Source: Victivallaceae bacterium (GTDB lineage: Bacteria; Verrucomicrobiota; Lentisphaeria; Victivallales; Victivallaceae). From it: a stretch of 64,000 nucleotides of DNA. A program made the position numbers and the translations under genes. The notes under the pieces were generated by a model. It ran no database searches. It saw nothing but the letters and a program-made list of their open reading frames with translations, and was not told the DNA's origin. Numbering within the stretch: the first letter of the stretch is position 1; each line of letters opens with the position of its first letter. Location: the NCBI GenBank assembly GCA_024405735.1, contig JAKSOF010000005.1, positions 1 through 64,000 of the forward strand. The letters run 5' to 3'. Below, piece after piece: positions 1-8,250 of this stretch.

Positions 1-239
1 ATATAATCAGCCGCTTTAACACGGTCGATTAACAAAAGTTTGAAAAATTCTATGCCAACACCGCTTTTTTCATTGTAGTGGCTTGATAATGACGTCAAGT
101 GGGAGTACATTGAGTCAGAGGTACTGATGGGAGTTCCCCCTATGGTTCCCCCTATTTTTACTTTTACAGTCGGAAAAGGTCGAAAAAAGGACTCTTGATC
201 GAGGGCATAAAAAAAGATCGGTTTGTGCTCAAACCGACC
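1..239 (-). other. Open frame running off the left edge, identity unknown
   Basis: One minus-strand frame is open from the stop at 240-242 to the left edge, about 79 codons. It has no ATG until position 110 and runs through the terminator of the neighbouring tRNA. The translation includes a Gly-Gly-Thr repeat (IGGTIGGTPIS) and a serine-rich stretch. Such sequence can occur in the variable tail of tyrosine integrases beside tRNA genes, but no catalytic motif is visible here. An open stretch of this length also occurs by chance, so coding is not established. Confidence 0.2.
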
Positions 240-240
240 T
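209..240 (-). terminator. Rho-independent terminator of tRNA-Lys
   Basis: A 10-bp stem (216-225 with 230-239, one G-T wobble) with a 4-base loop is followed on the minus strand by a run of seven T. It lies 11 bases past the CCA end of the tRNA. Confidence 0.85.
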
Positions 241-250
241 CAAAAAGCGA

Positions 251-326
251 TGGTGCGCTCGCAGGGACTCGAACCCTGGACCCAATGATTAAGAGTCATT
301 TGCTCTACCGACTGAGCTACGAGCGC
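251..326 (-). tRNA. tRNA-Lys (CTT anticodon)
   Basis: The 76-base minus-strand cloverleaf has a 7-bp acceptor stem (GCGCTCG with CGAGCGC), the D-arm GCTCAGTCGGTAGAGC, anticodon CTT and the T-loop GGTTCGAGTCC. The 3' CCA is encoded at 251-253. It reads lysine AAG codons. It stands alone with its own consensus promoter and terminator. The 3' end of a tRNA is a common attachment site for integrating elements, and the unidentified open frame immediately beyond it could be a trace of one, but no att duplication was found in the window. Confidence 0.97.
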
Positions 327-339
327 TTGATTGTCTTAT

Positions 340-368
340 AATATATTGCCGTTTTTGGTATTTGTCAA
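340..368 (-). promoter_or_regulatory. Sigma-70-type promoter for tRNA-Lys
   Basis: On the minus strand, a perfect -35 TTGACA (363-368) is 17 bp from -10 TATATT (340-345). The -10 lies about 13 bases upstream of the tRNA 5' end. Confidence 0.8.
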
Positions 369-383
369 TACTTTTTTGTGGCT

Positions 384-1154
384 TTATGCAAGCAAAACGC
401 CGTTTTTCCGCAAAAAGTCTTTCAATTCACGAATGTCGATCAGATGGAAGTGAAAAACCGACGCCGCTAAAAGCACGTCCGCGCCCGCTTCCGCCGCCGC
501 GAGAAAATGCTCCATCGTCCCGGCGCCGCCGGAGGCGATCAACGTCACATCCTCCGGACAGACCCGCCGGAGTTCTTTCAGCAGTTTCACGTCGTAACCG
601 TTTTTCGTACCGTCGTCGGCGCGGCTCGTCGGCAGGATCGTTTTGACCCCGCGTTTCACCATCCGCACGGCGAAGTCCAAAACATCGCACCCTGTTGCGG
701 TACGCCCGCCGTCAATGAAAATTTCATAGCCGGAGGGCAGATCGTGATTGACGTCGACGTCGATCGCCAGCACGACGCGCTCCGCGCCGAACTTCGCGAT
801 CAATTCGCTGATAAATTCAGGATCGCGGAATGCGGCGCTGCTGATCGAGACCTGATCCGCACCCGCATTCAAAACGGCTTCCGCCCCCGCCAGATCGGCG
901 ATCCCGCCGCCGACGGTAAACGGCACCGTGCAGACTTTTGCGACTTTTTCGACGACTTCGACGAGCGTACGGCGTTTTTCCACCGTCGCCGTGATGTCGA
1001 GCAACGCCAGGCAATCCGCCCCCGTTTTGCAATACGCTTGCGCGCAGGCGACCGGGTCGCCCGCATCCGCGATGTCGACGAATTTGACACCTTTGACCAC
1101 CCTGCCCTCGCGCATATCGAGGCAGGGCATGATTTTAACCGGACGGCGATTCAT
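384..1154 (-). CDS. hisF: Imidazole glycerol phosphate synthase cyclase subunit HisF
   Basis: HisF takes ammonia from the HisH glutaminase and converts PRFAR into imidazole glycerol phosphate and AICAR, the branch between histidine and purine synthesis in the cytosol. The 256 residues match the family length (about 250-258). The two conserved acid residues of the (beta/alpha)8 barrel are visible: Asp13 in CLD near the N-terminus and the Asp of AID near residue 131. Phosphate-binding glycine turns follow (VGGGI, ASGGAG). The gene is 10 bases behind a reductase gene and shares its promoter. HisH is not in the window and HisA lies 7 kb away in another operon, so histidine genes are scattered here. 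Confidence 0.97.
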   Translation of the reverse strand: MNRRPVKIMPCLDMREGRVVKGVKFVDIADAGDPVACAQAYCKTGADCLALLDITATVEKRRTLVEVVEKVAKVCTVPFTVGGGIADLAGAEAVLNAGADQVSISSAAFRDPEFISELIAKFGAERVVLAIDVDVNHDLPSGYEIFIDGGRTATGCDVLDFAVRMVKRGVKTILPTSRADDGTKNGYDVKLLKELRRVCPEDVTLIASGGAGTMEHFLAAAEAGADVLLAASVFHFHLIDIRELKDFLRKNGVLLA

Positions 1155-1164
1155 CGCAAAACTC

Positions 1165-2325
1165 TTACTTGCGGACCGCAGGCACGTCTTTGATGATGTC
1201 CTGAACCCACTCCACGTTGGGGAAGTGGTCGAGGTAATAACTGACGATCAAAGTCTGCAAGCCCTTGACGCCGTATTCCCAGTCGAGCACCCCGTCGCCG
1301 AGTTCGCGGCGGACGTTGCTCTGGTCGAAAACGATATCCGACGAGAAATAGGGGAAAAGGTCGCCGACGAAACGCTCCATCAAACTGCCGTTTGCCGATT
1401 CGCGTTCTTCCTCCTTGCCGACCGAAAGCCCCGAAAGACGCAACACGCGGCAGACGGTATCCTCGATCTGACGGGTCGTGATCGGGCTGTCGCCGGTGAT
1501 ATGATATGCCTGATTATTGACCGGCTTCTGGAAAAGCGCGGTGATCGCTTCCGCGACATAGTCGATCGGCACGAAATAGACGTGCTCGGAGGGTTCCGCC
1601 GCGAAGTGGATCGACATATCCACCCATTCGCGGGGATCGACCTTCTTTTTGGAGCACTGATGGCTCTTGAGTTTGCCGAGAAATTCAAGCAGACGGTAAA
1701 ACGCCAGCGGCTTGCGGATGCGGCCGTCGGAGCGGCGGCCGGTGACGATGCCGGGGCGGTAGACCGAGAAAGGAATGCCGCTCTGACGCACGAGCATTTC
1801 CGCCTTGAATTTGCTCTCTTCATAGGGGTTGTTGAAGCCGTTGTCGACCGGATGATTCTCCATCGCGGTACCGATGAGTTTGCCGGCGATGTAGGCGGTG
1901 CCGACGTAATGGAATTCCTTGACTTTGAGCAACTGCGCGAGTTTGACGATATTCTGCGTGCCGTTGTAGTTGATGCGGAAAGTCTTGCCGGTCGGGTCCT
2001 TGCCGAGGTTGACGTCGGCGGCGCAATGGAAAACGCTGTCGATGCCGGCGAGCTTGGGATCTTTTGCCATTTCTTCGGGATCGAGGGTCACGACATCGCC
2101 GGAAACCACTTTGACGTGCTCCAGCACCATCGGAGCGGCTTCGGGGATCCCCTCAAAGCGGCATTCGTCCTCGATGATCTCCTTCACGCGGTCTTCGGCG
2201 GTTCTCACCGAATTCCCGCGGGCGAGACAGACGAATTCGTATTCCCCTTTTCTCGCACGCGTCAAACCGACGACGACGGCACTGCCCACCAACCCGGTGA
2301 TACCAGTCAAAAAGACTTTAGTCAT
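1165..2325 (-). CDS. Extended short-chain dehydrogenase/reductase (thioester-reductase-like)
   Basis: This cytosolic NAD(P)-dependent oxidoreductase has 386 residues. The N-terminal Rossmann motif GITGLVG lies at residues 8-14, and the catalytic Tyr-x3-Lys pair is in YEESK near residue 167. The CLARG element after the second strand and the later YRPGIVTGR segment are typical of the NAD-binding-4/thioester-reductase branch (PF07993), whose members reduce acyl thioesters or act as sugar-nucleotide or steroid-type dehydrogenases. The substrate cannot be told from sequence. There is no carrier-protein or adenylation domain, so it is not a full carboxylate reductase. An AAAGGATTC ribosome site precedes the start, and hisF follows after 10 bases. 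Confidence 0.8.
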   Translation of the reverse strand: MTKVFLTGITGLVGSAVVVGLTRARKGEYEFVCLARGNSVRTAEDRVKEIIEDECRFEGIPEAAPMVLEHVKVVSGDVVTLDPEEMAKDPKLAGIDSVFHCAADVNLGKDPTGKTFRINYNGTQNIVKLAQLLKVKEFHYVGTAYIAGKLIGTAMENHPVDNGFNNPYEESKFKAEMLVRQSGIPFSVYRPGIVTGRRSDGRIRKPLAFYRLLEFLGKLKSHQCSKKKVDPREWVDMSIHFAAEPSEHVYFVPIDYVAEAITALFQKPVNNQAYHITGDSPITTRQIEDTVCRVLRLSGLSVGKEEERESANGSLMERFVGDLFPYFSSDIVFDQSNVRRELGDGVLDWEYGVKGLQTLIVSYYLDHFPNVEWVQDIIKDVPAVRK

Positions 2326-2385
2326 AGCTTCTGAATCCTTTTATTGTTTAGAGGTTTCTGCCAACTGATATATGGTCAATGGTTT

Positions 2386-2414
2386 AATATATCATAGGTA
2401 TCAAAGAAAAGCAA
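2386..2414 (-). promoter_or_regulatory. Promoter of the reductase-hisF operon
   Basis: Minus-strand TTGCTT (2409-2414), 17 bp, TATATT (2386-2391), about 60 bases upstream of the reductase start. Confidence 0.65.
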
Positions 2415-2464
2415 ATATTCTTTTCTCTTTCAATGGGAAAGAGACGTTTTCAAGCGGCTTTTTC

Positions 2465-2493
2465 TTGACTTTTTCCTCTTCAAAAGCTATATT
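2465..2493 (+). promoter_or_regulatory. Promoter of the znu operon with overlapping inverted repeat
   Basis: TTGACT (2465-2470), 17 bp, TATATT (2488-2493), about 40 bases before znuA. An 8-bp inverted repeat, ATTTTTAT (2491-2498) and ATAAAAAT (2508-2515), covers the end of the -10 and the expected transcription start. That is where a Zur or other metal repressor would bind. This role is inferred from position and from the genes downstream. Confidence 0.7.
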
Positions 2494-2532
2494 TTTATAA
2501 TTATTGAATAAAAATCACTCAAAGACGGTGTT

Positions 2533-3405
2533 ATGAGATTTCTTTTTTCCGTATTTTTCATCGCTTTTCTTTTACTGACAGGTTGCTCCGAACGCCGTGA
2601 GAGCGTCAAGTCGGTCGCCGTCGGGATCGCTCCCATTGCCGCGCTGACAAGCGAGATCGCGGGGCGGGAATACCGCGTCGTCACATTACTGCCGGAAGGG
2701 AAAAATCCCCACGACTACACGCCGGGGATGCGCGAACTTGCCGCCGCCTCGAAATGCCGGATCTTTTTTACGACGAAACTTCCGTTTGAAGCGCGCCTTG
2801 TCCACGCTTTCCCCGAAACGACGCGCGTCGTCGACATTTCAAGAAATCTGCAACTTCGTCCGCTCGACGTGCCGCATCATCACGATCACGGCGGACACCA
2901 TCACGATCACGAAACGGGCGATCCCCACGTCTGGCTTTCGCTCGACTTCGACATCATCATCACGCAGACGATTTGCGACGAATTATGCGCGGCTTTCCCC
3001 GAGGATGCGGCGCAATTTCAGCGCAACGCCAAAATTTTACAACAGCGGCTTGCCGACAAAAAACGGCAGTTGACGGCAAAACTCGCCCCCTGCCGCGGCA
3101 GGGAATTTTTCGTCTATCACGGCGCATTCGGTTATTTCGCCGACACCTTTCACTTGAAGCAGATCTCCGTCGAAGTCAACGGCAGGGAGAGCGACCCCGC
3201 GCATTTCGCCGAAATCACCGCCAAAATGAAAACGCAAAATCATCCCGTCCTTTTCGTCCAAAAGGAATTTTCCCCGACCATCGCCGACGCGCTCCGGCAG
3301 AATTGCGGTGCGACGCTGGTCGAAGCCGATCCGCTCGGAGCGGACCTTTGGCAACTTTTCGACACGCTCGCCGATGCGGTCGCCCAACCGGAAAAAGCGC
3401 AATGA
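2533..3405 (+). CDS. znuA: Metal ABC transporter substrate-binding lipoprotein, ZnuA-like
   Basis: This is a cluster 9 (ZnuA/TroA) binding protein that captures zinc or manganese and delivers it to the permease. It has 290 residues. A hydrophobic N-terminus ends in a lipobox LLTGC with Cys18 as the lipid anchor. GKNPHDYTP supplies the first metal histidine, and a His/Asp-rich loop follows at about 115-134 (three HH clusters), a hallmark of zinc-specific members. DPHVWL and VYHGAFGYFAD supply further ligands. The stop overlaps the ATPase start in ATGA. With the two genes behind it this forms a complete three-part importer. Zinc is favoured over manganese because of the His-rich loop. Confidence 0.92.
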   Translation: MRFLFSVFFIAFLLLTGCSERRESVKSVAVGIAPIAALTSEIAGREYRVVTLLPEGKNPHDYTPGMRELAAASKCRIFFTTKLPFEARLVHAFPETTRVVDISRNLQLRPLDVPHHHDHGGHHHDHETGDPHVWLSLDFDIIITQTICDELCAAFPEDAAQFQRNAKILQQRLADKKRQLTAKLAPCRGREFFVYHGAFGYFADTFHLKQISVEVNGRESDPAHFAEITAKMKTQNHPVLFVQKEFSPTIADALRQNCGATLVEADPLGADLWQLFDTLADAVAQPEKAQ

Positions 3406-4163
3406 AACAAGACGTCATCATCGCCCTCGACCGTGTGAGTTTCCGCTACGAGGCGACCAGCCCCGTACTGGAAAATGTCACTTTTTCGGTGCAACGCAAT
3501 CAGTCCGGCTGTATCGTCGGACCCAACGGCGGCGGCAAAAGCACACTTTTGAAACTTTTGCTCGGACTTTTGCCGCCGACGTCGGGCGAGATCCGGCTTT
3601 TCGGCAAAGCCCCCCGCGAATCGCGGATCAAAGTCGGTTATATGCCGCAATACCATTTGCTTGACGGCGCATTTCCCGTGACCGTCGCCGAAGTCGTCAA
3701 AATGGGAAGGCTCGGCATTTCCGCCCCCAAAAAAGAAGAAAAAGCATCTCTTGCGCGCGTGATGGAGGAAATGGAAATTTCTTCTCTGGCGCAACGCTCC
3801 TTTGCTTCGCTTTCCGGCGGTCAGCGGCAACGTGTCCTCATCGCCCGCGCGCTGGCGTGCGAGCCGGAATTGCTTTTGCTCGACGAACCGACCGCCAACA
3901 TCGACCCCGGCGCGGAGGAGAAATTCTACACGGTGCTCGACACTTTGCGCAAACGCATGACCGTATTGACCGTGTCGCACGACCTCGGTTTCGTCAACCG
4001 CGAAACTGATCTCATCATCTGCGTCAACAAATTTGTGACGCTTCATCAGGCGGCGGATTTCACGGCGGAAAACGCCAATCAGATCTATCATCACGAAGTC
4101 AGCCTTATTCAGCACGACCACGATTGTTTCTGCCACTGTCAGCACGGGGAGCACCATCGATGA
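3402..4163 (+). CDS. znuC: Metal ABC transporter ATP-binding protein, ZnuC-like
   Basis: The ATPase subunit of the importer has 253 residues. Walker A GPNGGGKST lies near residue 40, the signature LSGGQRQR near 138, Walker B LLLLDEP near 160, and the switch His in TVSHD. The start at 3402 was chosen because it overlaps the znuA stop (ATGA); the frame is open upstream but that part is a shadow of znuA. The C-terminus is unusual, ending in a His/Cys-rich tail (HDHDCFCHCQHGEHH) that could bind zinc, possibly as an internal metal sensor. That is inference, although His-rich tails are known in some zinc transport ATPases. Its stop overlaps the permease start. Confidence 0.93.
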   Translation: MKQDVIIALDRVSFRYEATSPVLENVTFSVQRNQSGCIVGPNGGGKSTLLKLLLGLLPPTSGEIRLFGKAPRESRIKVGYMPQYHLLDGAFPVTVAEVVKMGRLGISAPKKEEKASLARVMEEMEISSLAQRSFASLSGGQRQRVLIARALACEPELLLLDEPTANIDPGAEEKFYTVLDTLRKRMTVLTVSHDLGFVNRETDLIICVNKFVTLHQAADFTAENANQIYHHEVSLIQHDHDCFCHCQHGEHHR

Positions 4164-4990
4164 ATAGTTTCTGCGAACTTTTGAGTTTCGGATTTCTGCG
4201 CAACGCGCTTCTCGTCGGAGTCCTGACCGCCCCCGCGCTCGGCGTGATCGGCACTTTGGTCGTCACCAAGCGCATTTCCTCGCTCGCGGGAGCAAGCGCC
4301 CACGCCGCGCTCGGAGGAATGGGCATCGCGCTTTATCTGGAGCGCGTCTGCCATCTGGCTTTCATCTCGCCGATGCACGGAGCGATTTTCGGCGCCGTCG
4401 GCGCGGCGATGATCGTCGGCATCATTTCCTTGCGCGCCAGGGAGCGCGAAGACACCGTGATCGGCGTCGTCTGGGCGATCGGGATGTCGGCGGGATTGCT
4501 CTTTCTCGCACGCACGCCCGGCTATGTCGACTGGCAGGGATACCTTTTCGGCAACATTCTGCTGATCTCGCAGACGGATTTCCTGTGGATGGGGATACTG
4601 GATTGCGTCATCCTCATCCCCGCGGTGATCTGCTACCGCAGGATCGTCGCGTACTTTTTCGACCCCGAATTCGCGGCGTTGCGGGGCATCAGAGGGTCGG
4701 CGTGCTATCTCTCGATCCTCGCGCTGACCGCGCTGACGATCGTTCTGCTCATCCATCTGGTCGGCATCATCCTCGTCATCGCACTGCTGACGCTTCCGGC
4801 GGCGACCGCCGGATGTTTCGCCCGCCATTTGAATACGATGATGGTCGCGGCGGCGGTCCTCTCGATGCTCTTTGTCGCCGTCGGCGTCGTCGCAAGTTTC
4901 TTTTTGTTGCTGCCGACGGGACCCGTGATCGTCGTCACGGCGGGGATCGCCTATCTCGGTGCGCTGATCTTACGGCACTTTTTGCGCTAA
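4160..4990 (+). CDS. znuB: Metal ABC transporter permease, ZnuB-like
   Basis: The membrane subunit has 276 residues and about seven or eight hydrophobic helices, as in the ABC-3 family (PF00950). The segment around SSLAGASAHAALGGMG near residue 40 is the conserved SlaGda/SHA region of this family, and LLTLPAATA near 215 matches the ALLTLPAA signature. The start at 4160 overlaps the znuC stop in ATGA. The stop overlaps by four bases the stop of the convergent binding-protein gene, so the two operons end tail to tail with no space for a terminator. Confidence 0.93.
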   Translation: MNSFCELLSFGFLRNALLVGVLTAPALGVIGTLVVTKRISSLAGASAHAALGGMGIALYLERVCHLAFISPMHGAIFGAVGAAMIVGIISLRAREREDTVIGVVWAIGMSAGLLFLARTPGYVDWQGYLFGNILLISQTDFLWMGILDCVILIPAVICYRRIVAYFFDPEFAALRGIRGSACYLSILALTALTIVLLIHLVGIILVIALLTLPAATAGCFARHLNTMMVAAAVLSMLFVAVGVVASFFLLLPTGPVIVVTAGIAYLGALILRHFLR

Positions 4991-6762
4991 CGCTTGCGCA
5001 GATCACTCATGGGAAGCGGCGAAAACGTCGCTTTTTTGGCGGTGCGCCGCGCCGGATCGACCGAAATGTACTTGTAGAAGTTGAATGTGAAATCGCCCGG
5101 CACGTAATTTTCCAGCCATTCGTGGCATAAGATCCACGAGATCGGGAATCCCTCCAGGATGCACGGGCATTTTTCCGCGAGATAACGCGCCATTTTTTCG
5201 TACTTCAAGTTTCTTTCCGGCGAATCGGGCATCGGCAGGATCTCCTCGTACATCCGGTCGAAAACGGGATCGGAGTAACCGGTGCGGTTGCAACTGTCGC
5301 GGTTTTTGGAATAAAAAAGCTGAAAGAAATTTTCCGCATCGGGGTAATCTCCGATCCACGACATCCGGAAAAGCTGCATCTGGTGATGACGTATTTTTTC
5401 GTAAAAGCGGGCGATGTTGTTGAGCACCGGCGTCGTCCTGATCCCGATTTTCCAGAAATCGTCGGCGGTGATCTCCCCCAATTGCCGCTGAAGCGTACTG
5501 TTGCCGAAAAAATCCAGCGTCAGCGTGAGATGCTCCCCCGTCGCCGGGTCGATGCCGTCGGGAAATCCGGCGCGGGCGAGATACTTTTTCGCAAGTTCAT
5601 AATCATCGGCAGCAAAGGGATTGCGGTATTCCTTTTCATACCCCCCCGTCCCCGGCGGCAGGATCGTCTGCGCCGCCATCATCTGACCGCTGTAGTGCTC
5701 GCACCGCCGCCGGACGTTGTAGGCAAGGCTCAACGCTTTGCGCAAATCGGGATTCCCGGCAAAAAATTCGTTATGGAAATTAAATCCGACGTAGCGTATC
5801 TCGAAATCCGGTATCCGTATCAAACGGATGCCGCGCGTTTTCAAAACGGGGGAAAGATCCCCTCCCATTGCGAGATCGTTGTTTTCCTGATCGAGCAGAT
5901 TGATGTCGATCTCACCTTGCAAAAACAAAAGCCACGAACTCATCGGCTGGCGCACCTGCCGGATCTCGATGCGGTCGGCAAGCGGCAGCGGACGTTTCCG
6001 GTCGCCGGGAGACTCCGCGCCGGTAAAATATTCCGTCCGGTAATCCCCGTTGCGGACGAGGTCGATCGAATAATTGGGGATCCACTTTTCCAGACGGAAC
6101 GCGCCCGAACCCACCGGATGACGCGCGAAATCGGCACCGTATTTCTCCACCGCGCGGCGCGAAACGACTCCCGTATTGGGCATCGCCAGAAGATAGAGGA
6201 AACGCGGGTCGCTCCGCGTCAGCAAAATGGAAAAATGACGTTCGTCGGTGATTTTGATGCCGGGGAAATCGCGGTCGTAACAGGAAAAGTCCCCCGGCGC
6301 GAGGTTTTGCGTCGCCGCGCGGAATTCGTCGATCCCGACGATCTTGGAGCGGAATATCCAGAAAAGCGGGCTGTGCGTCCGCGCGTCGGCGATCCGCAAA
6401 ACGGCAAAACGCACATCGTATGCCGTGATGCGGCGTTTTTCCCGCGGCAACGGGTCGCCGGGATCGTCGGCAAAATAGAGGTCGTCGCGCAACGTGAAAT
6501 CGTAACGGGTGAAATCGGCGTTGCTTTCCGGCATTTTAGCAAGCATCGCCGGTTTCAAAACATAGGGGCGCGCCAGATAGTCGTACTCCACAAGCGTGTC
6601 AAAAAGCGCGCCGACGAGGTTCCGGCTGGCGAGATCGTCCGCCAGAGCCGGATCGAGCGTTTTGACTTTGCCCCCCGTCGGAGTGCGGATCACGCGCTCT
6701 TCGCCGCCGACCGTCAATGCGATCACGGCAAAAAACGCGGCAAAAAAGCGGCGGAAACTCAT
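4987..6762 (-). CDS. Peptide/oligosaccharide-type ABC transporter substrate-binding protein (SBP_bac_5)
   Basis: This secreted binding protein of the DppA/OppA class (591 residues) would capture a peptide or oligosaccharide for import. The start at 6762 overlaps the rhamnulokinase stop in ATGA and gives a clean signal peptide (MSFRRFFAAFFAVIALTVGG); a further upstream ATG would lie within rhaB. The conserved family parts are visible: TLDPALADDLASRNLVGALFD at the first strand, the DVRFAVLRIAD block near 140, a GSGAFRLEKW motif and a C-terminal YPDAENFFQLFYSKN stretch. No permease or ATPase gene is nearby, so partner subunits must be elsewhere. Its place behind rhamnulokinase hints at a glycan-derived ligand, but this is weak evidence. 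Confidence 0.85.
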   Translation of the reverse strand: MSFRRFFAAFFAVIALTVGGEERVIRTPTGGKVKTLDPALADDLASRNLVGALFDTLVEYDYLARPYVLKPAMLAKMPESNADFTRYDFTLRDDLYFADDPGDPLPREKRRITAYDVRFAVLRIADARTHSPLFWIFRSKIVGIDEFRAATQNLAPGDFSCYDRDFPGIKITDERHFSILLTRSDPRFLYLLAMPNTGVVSRRAVEKYGADFARHPVGSGAFRLEKWIPNYSIDLVRNGDYRTEYFTGAESPGDRKRPLPLADRIEIRQVRQPMSSWLLFLQGEIDINLLDQENNDLAMGGDLSPVLKTRGIRLIRIPDFEIRYVGFNFHNEFFAGNPDLRKALSLAYNVRRRCEHYSGQMMAAQTILPPGTGGYEKEYRNPFAADDYELAKKYLARAGFPDGIDPATGEHLTLTLDFFGNSTLQRQLGEITADDFWKIGIRTTPVLNNIARFYEKIRHHQMQLFRMSWIGDYPDAENFFQLFYSKNRDSCNRTGYSDPVFDRMYEEILPMPDSPERNLKYEKMARYLAEKCPCILEGFPISWILCHEWLENYVPGDFTFNFYKYISVDPARRTAKKATFSPLPMSDLRKR

Positions 6763-8237
6763 TTTGCCGTGACTTCCGCAAAGCGCGCGCGGCAATCGCG
6801 GTAAAGTTTCACCATTTCCGCGCGCGGAGCGTAGTTGACGACTTCAAAGGAGGCGCGCACGATGCGGCGCGCCGCCGCGAGATCATCGACGGCTTTCGCC
6901 GCGATCGCCTGTCCGAGCAGATTGCCGGCCGCCGTCGCTTCGACGGGGCCCGCGATGACGGGCAGATCCATCGCATCGCTCGTCAACTGCATCAGAAGAC
7001 GGTCGCGCGTCCCGCCGCCGACGACGTTGAAAGCGGCGTACCGGACGTTGCGCAACTTGCCGAGCGTTTCAAGTTTCCCGGCGAAGTAGAGCGCGAGCGA
7101 ATCGTAGATCGTGCGCAAAATGTCACCGTCGCTTTCGGGCACGGCTTGTCCGGTGCGGCGGCAGAAATCCTGAATGCGTTTCGGCATATCGCCCGGCGCG
7201 GCAAACGTGGCGTCGTTGGGGTTGACGAAACTCCGGCAGGGCGTTGCCGCAAGCGCCATTTTTTCCATATCGGCAAAGGAAAGATTTTTGCCCGCTTCAT
7301 TCCAGACGCGGCGGGTCTCCTGAAAGAGCCAGCTGCCCATAATGTTGGTCAAAAAGCGGATCTTGCCGTCCAGTCCGCCCTCGTTGGTGAAACTTTCACA
7401 CCGGCAGTTTTCCGAAATTTCCGGTTCGGAGATCTCTGCGCCGAGCAATGCCCACGTCCCGGCGCTCAAGTACGCCCAGTCGCCCGATTCCGGCGCGGGG
7501 ACCGCCGCCACCGCGCTCGCGGTGTCGTGCGACCCGACTTTGAAAATCGGCAGTTTCCGGCAGTTGCATTCCTTGGCGACCTCATCGCTCAAACAGCCGC
7601 CGACCGTACAGGGACGAACGATTTTCGGAAAAATCGAACGCGGCAAATTCAATTCGTCGATCAATTTCCAATGCCAGTCGCGCGTCGCGGGGTCGAGCAA
7701 TTCGGTCGTCGAGCAATGGGTGTACTCCGCCGTGAAATCGCCGCCGAGCGCGAGCGCGAGCGCATCGGGGATCGGCAAAAACACGCTGTTTTCAAAATCT
7801 TCGGGATGCTCCGTCTGATGGGCGACCAGTTGAAAGAGCGTGTTGATCGTCATATGCTGGATCCCGGTCGCCTGATAAAGCGATCGAAGCGTCGTCGACT
7901 GCAACACCTTTTCGGCGGCGGCAAGCGTGCGTTCGTCGCGGTAGTTGTAGGGAAGCCGCTTCATCTCGTGCGTGTCAACGTCAAAGAGCACGTAATCGAC
8001 GCCCCAGGTGTCGATCGCGATGCCTTCGATGTCGGGATCGCTTGCCAACGCTTTTTTGAGTCCCGCTTTCAACTCGGAAACAAGTCGCGGATAATCCCAC
8101 GTGAAAGCGTTGTCCACCTTGACCGGGCCGTTGGGGAAGCGGTGAACTTCGCGCAATTCCAGTTTGCCGTTGTCCAGAGTGCCGATGATGCCGCGCCCGC
8201 TGGAGGCGCCGAGGTCGAATGCGAGAAATTTGTGCAT
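6759..8237 (-). CDS. rhaB: Rhamnulokinase (FGGY carbohydrate kinase)
   Basis: RhaB phosphorylates L-rhamnulose at C1, the second step of rhamnose breakdown. The 492 residues match the family (about 480-490). The N-terminal phosphate-binding loop is LAFDLGASSGRG, followed by IDTWGVDY around residue 75-85. The C-terminal ATPase part contains GSHDTASAVAAVP, YLSAGTWALLG and the late VVGGGTRDRLLMQLTSD, all typical of RhaB. The start at 8237 has an AAAGGAAA ribosome site; the longer frame would run into hisA. Rhamnose isomerase and aldolase are not in the window. It could act on a related ketose (fuculose), which the fucosidase at 54 kb makes conceivable, but the motifs favour rhamnulose. Confidence 0.88.
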   Translation of the reverse strand: MHKFLAFDLGASSGRGIIGTLDNGKLELREVHRFPNGPVKVDNAFTWDYPRLVSELKAGLKKALASDPDIEGIAIDTWGVDYVLFDVDTHEMKRLPYNYRDERTLAAAEKVLQSTTLRSLYQATGIQHMTINTLFQLVAHQTEHPEDFENSVFLPIPDALALALGGDFTAEYTHCSTTELLDPATRDWHWKLIDELNLPRSIFPKIVRPCTVGGCLSDEVAKECNCRKLPIFKVGSHDTASAVAAVPAPESGDWAYLSAGTWALLGAEISEPEISENCRCESFTNEGGLDGKIRFLTNIMGSWLFQETRRVWNEAGKNLSFADMEKMALAATPCRSFVNPNDATFAAPGDMPKRIQDFCRRTGQAVPESDGDILRTIYDSLALYFAGKLETLGKLRNVRYAAFNVVGGGTRDRLLMQLTSDAMDLPVIAGPVEATAAGNLLGQAIAAKAVDDLAAARRIVRASFEVVNYAPRAEMVKLYRDCRARFAEVTAK

Positions 8238-8250
8238 AAGTGATTTTCCT

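Noticed and set aside
1-330. Integrated element at tRNA-Lys
   Set aside because: No direct repeat of the tRNA 3' end and no integrase motif is visible; the open frame at the edge is too short to judge.
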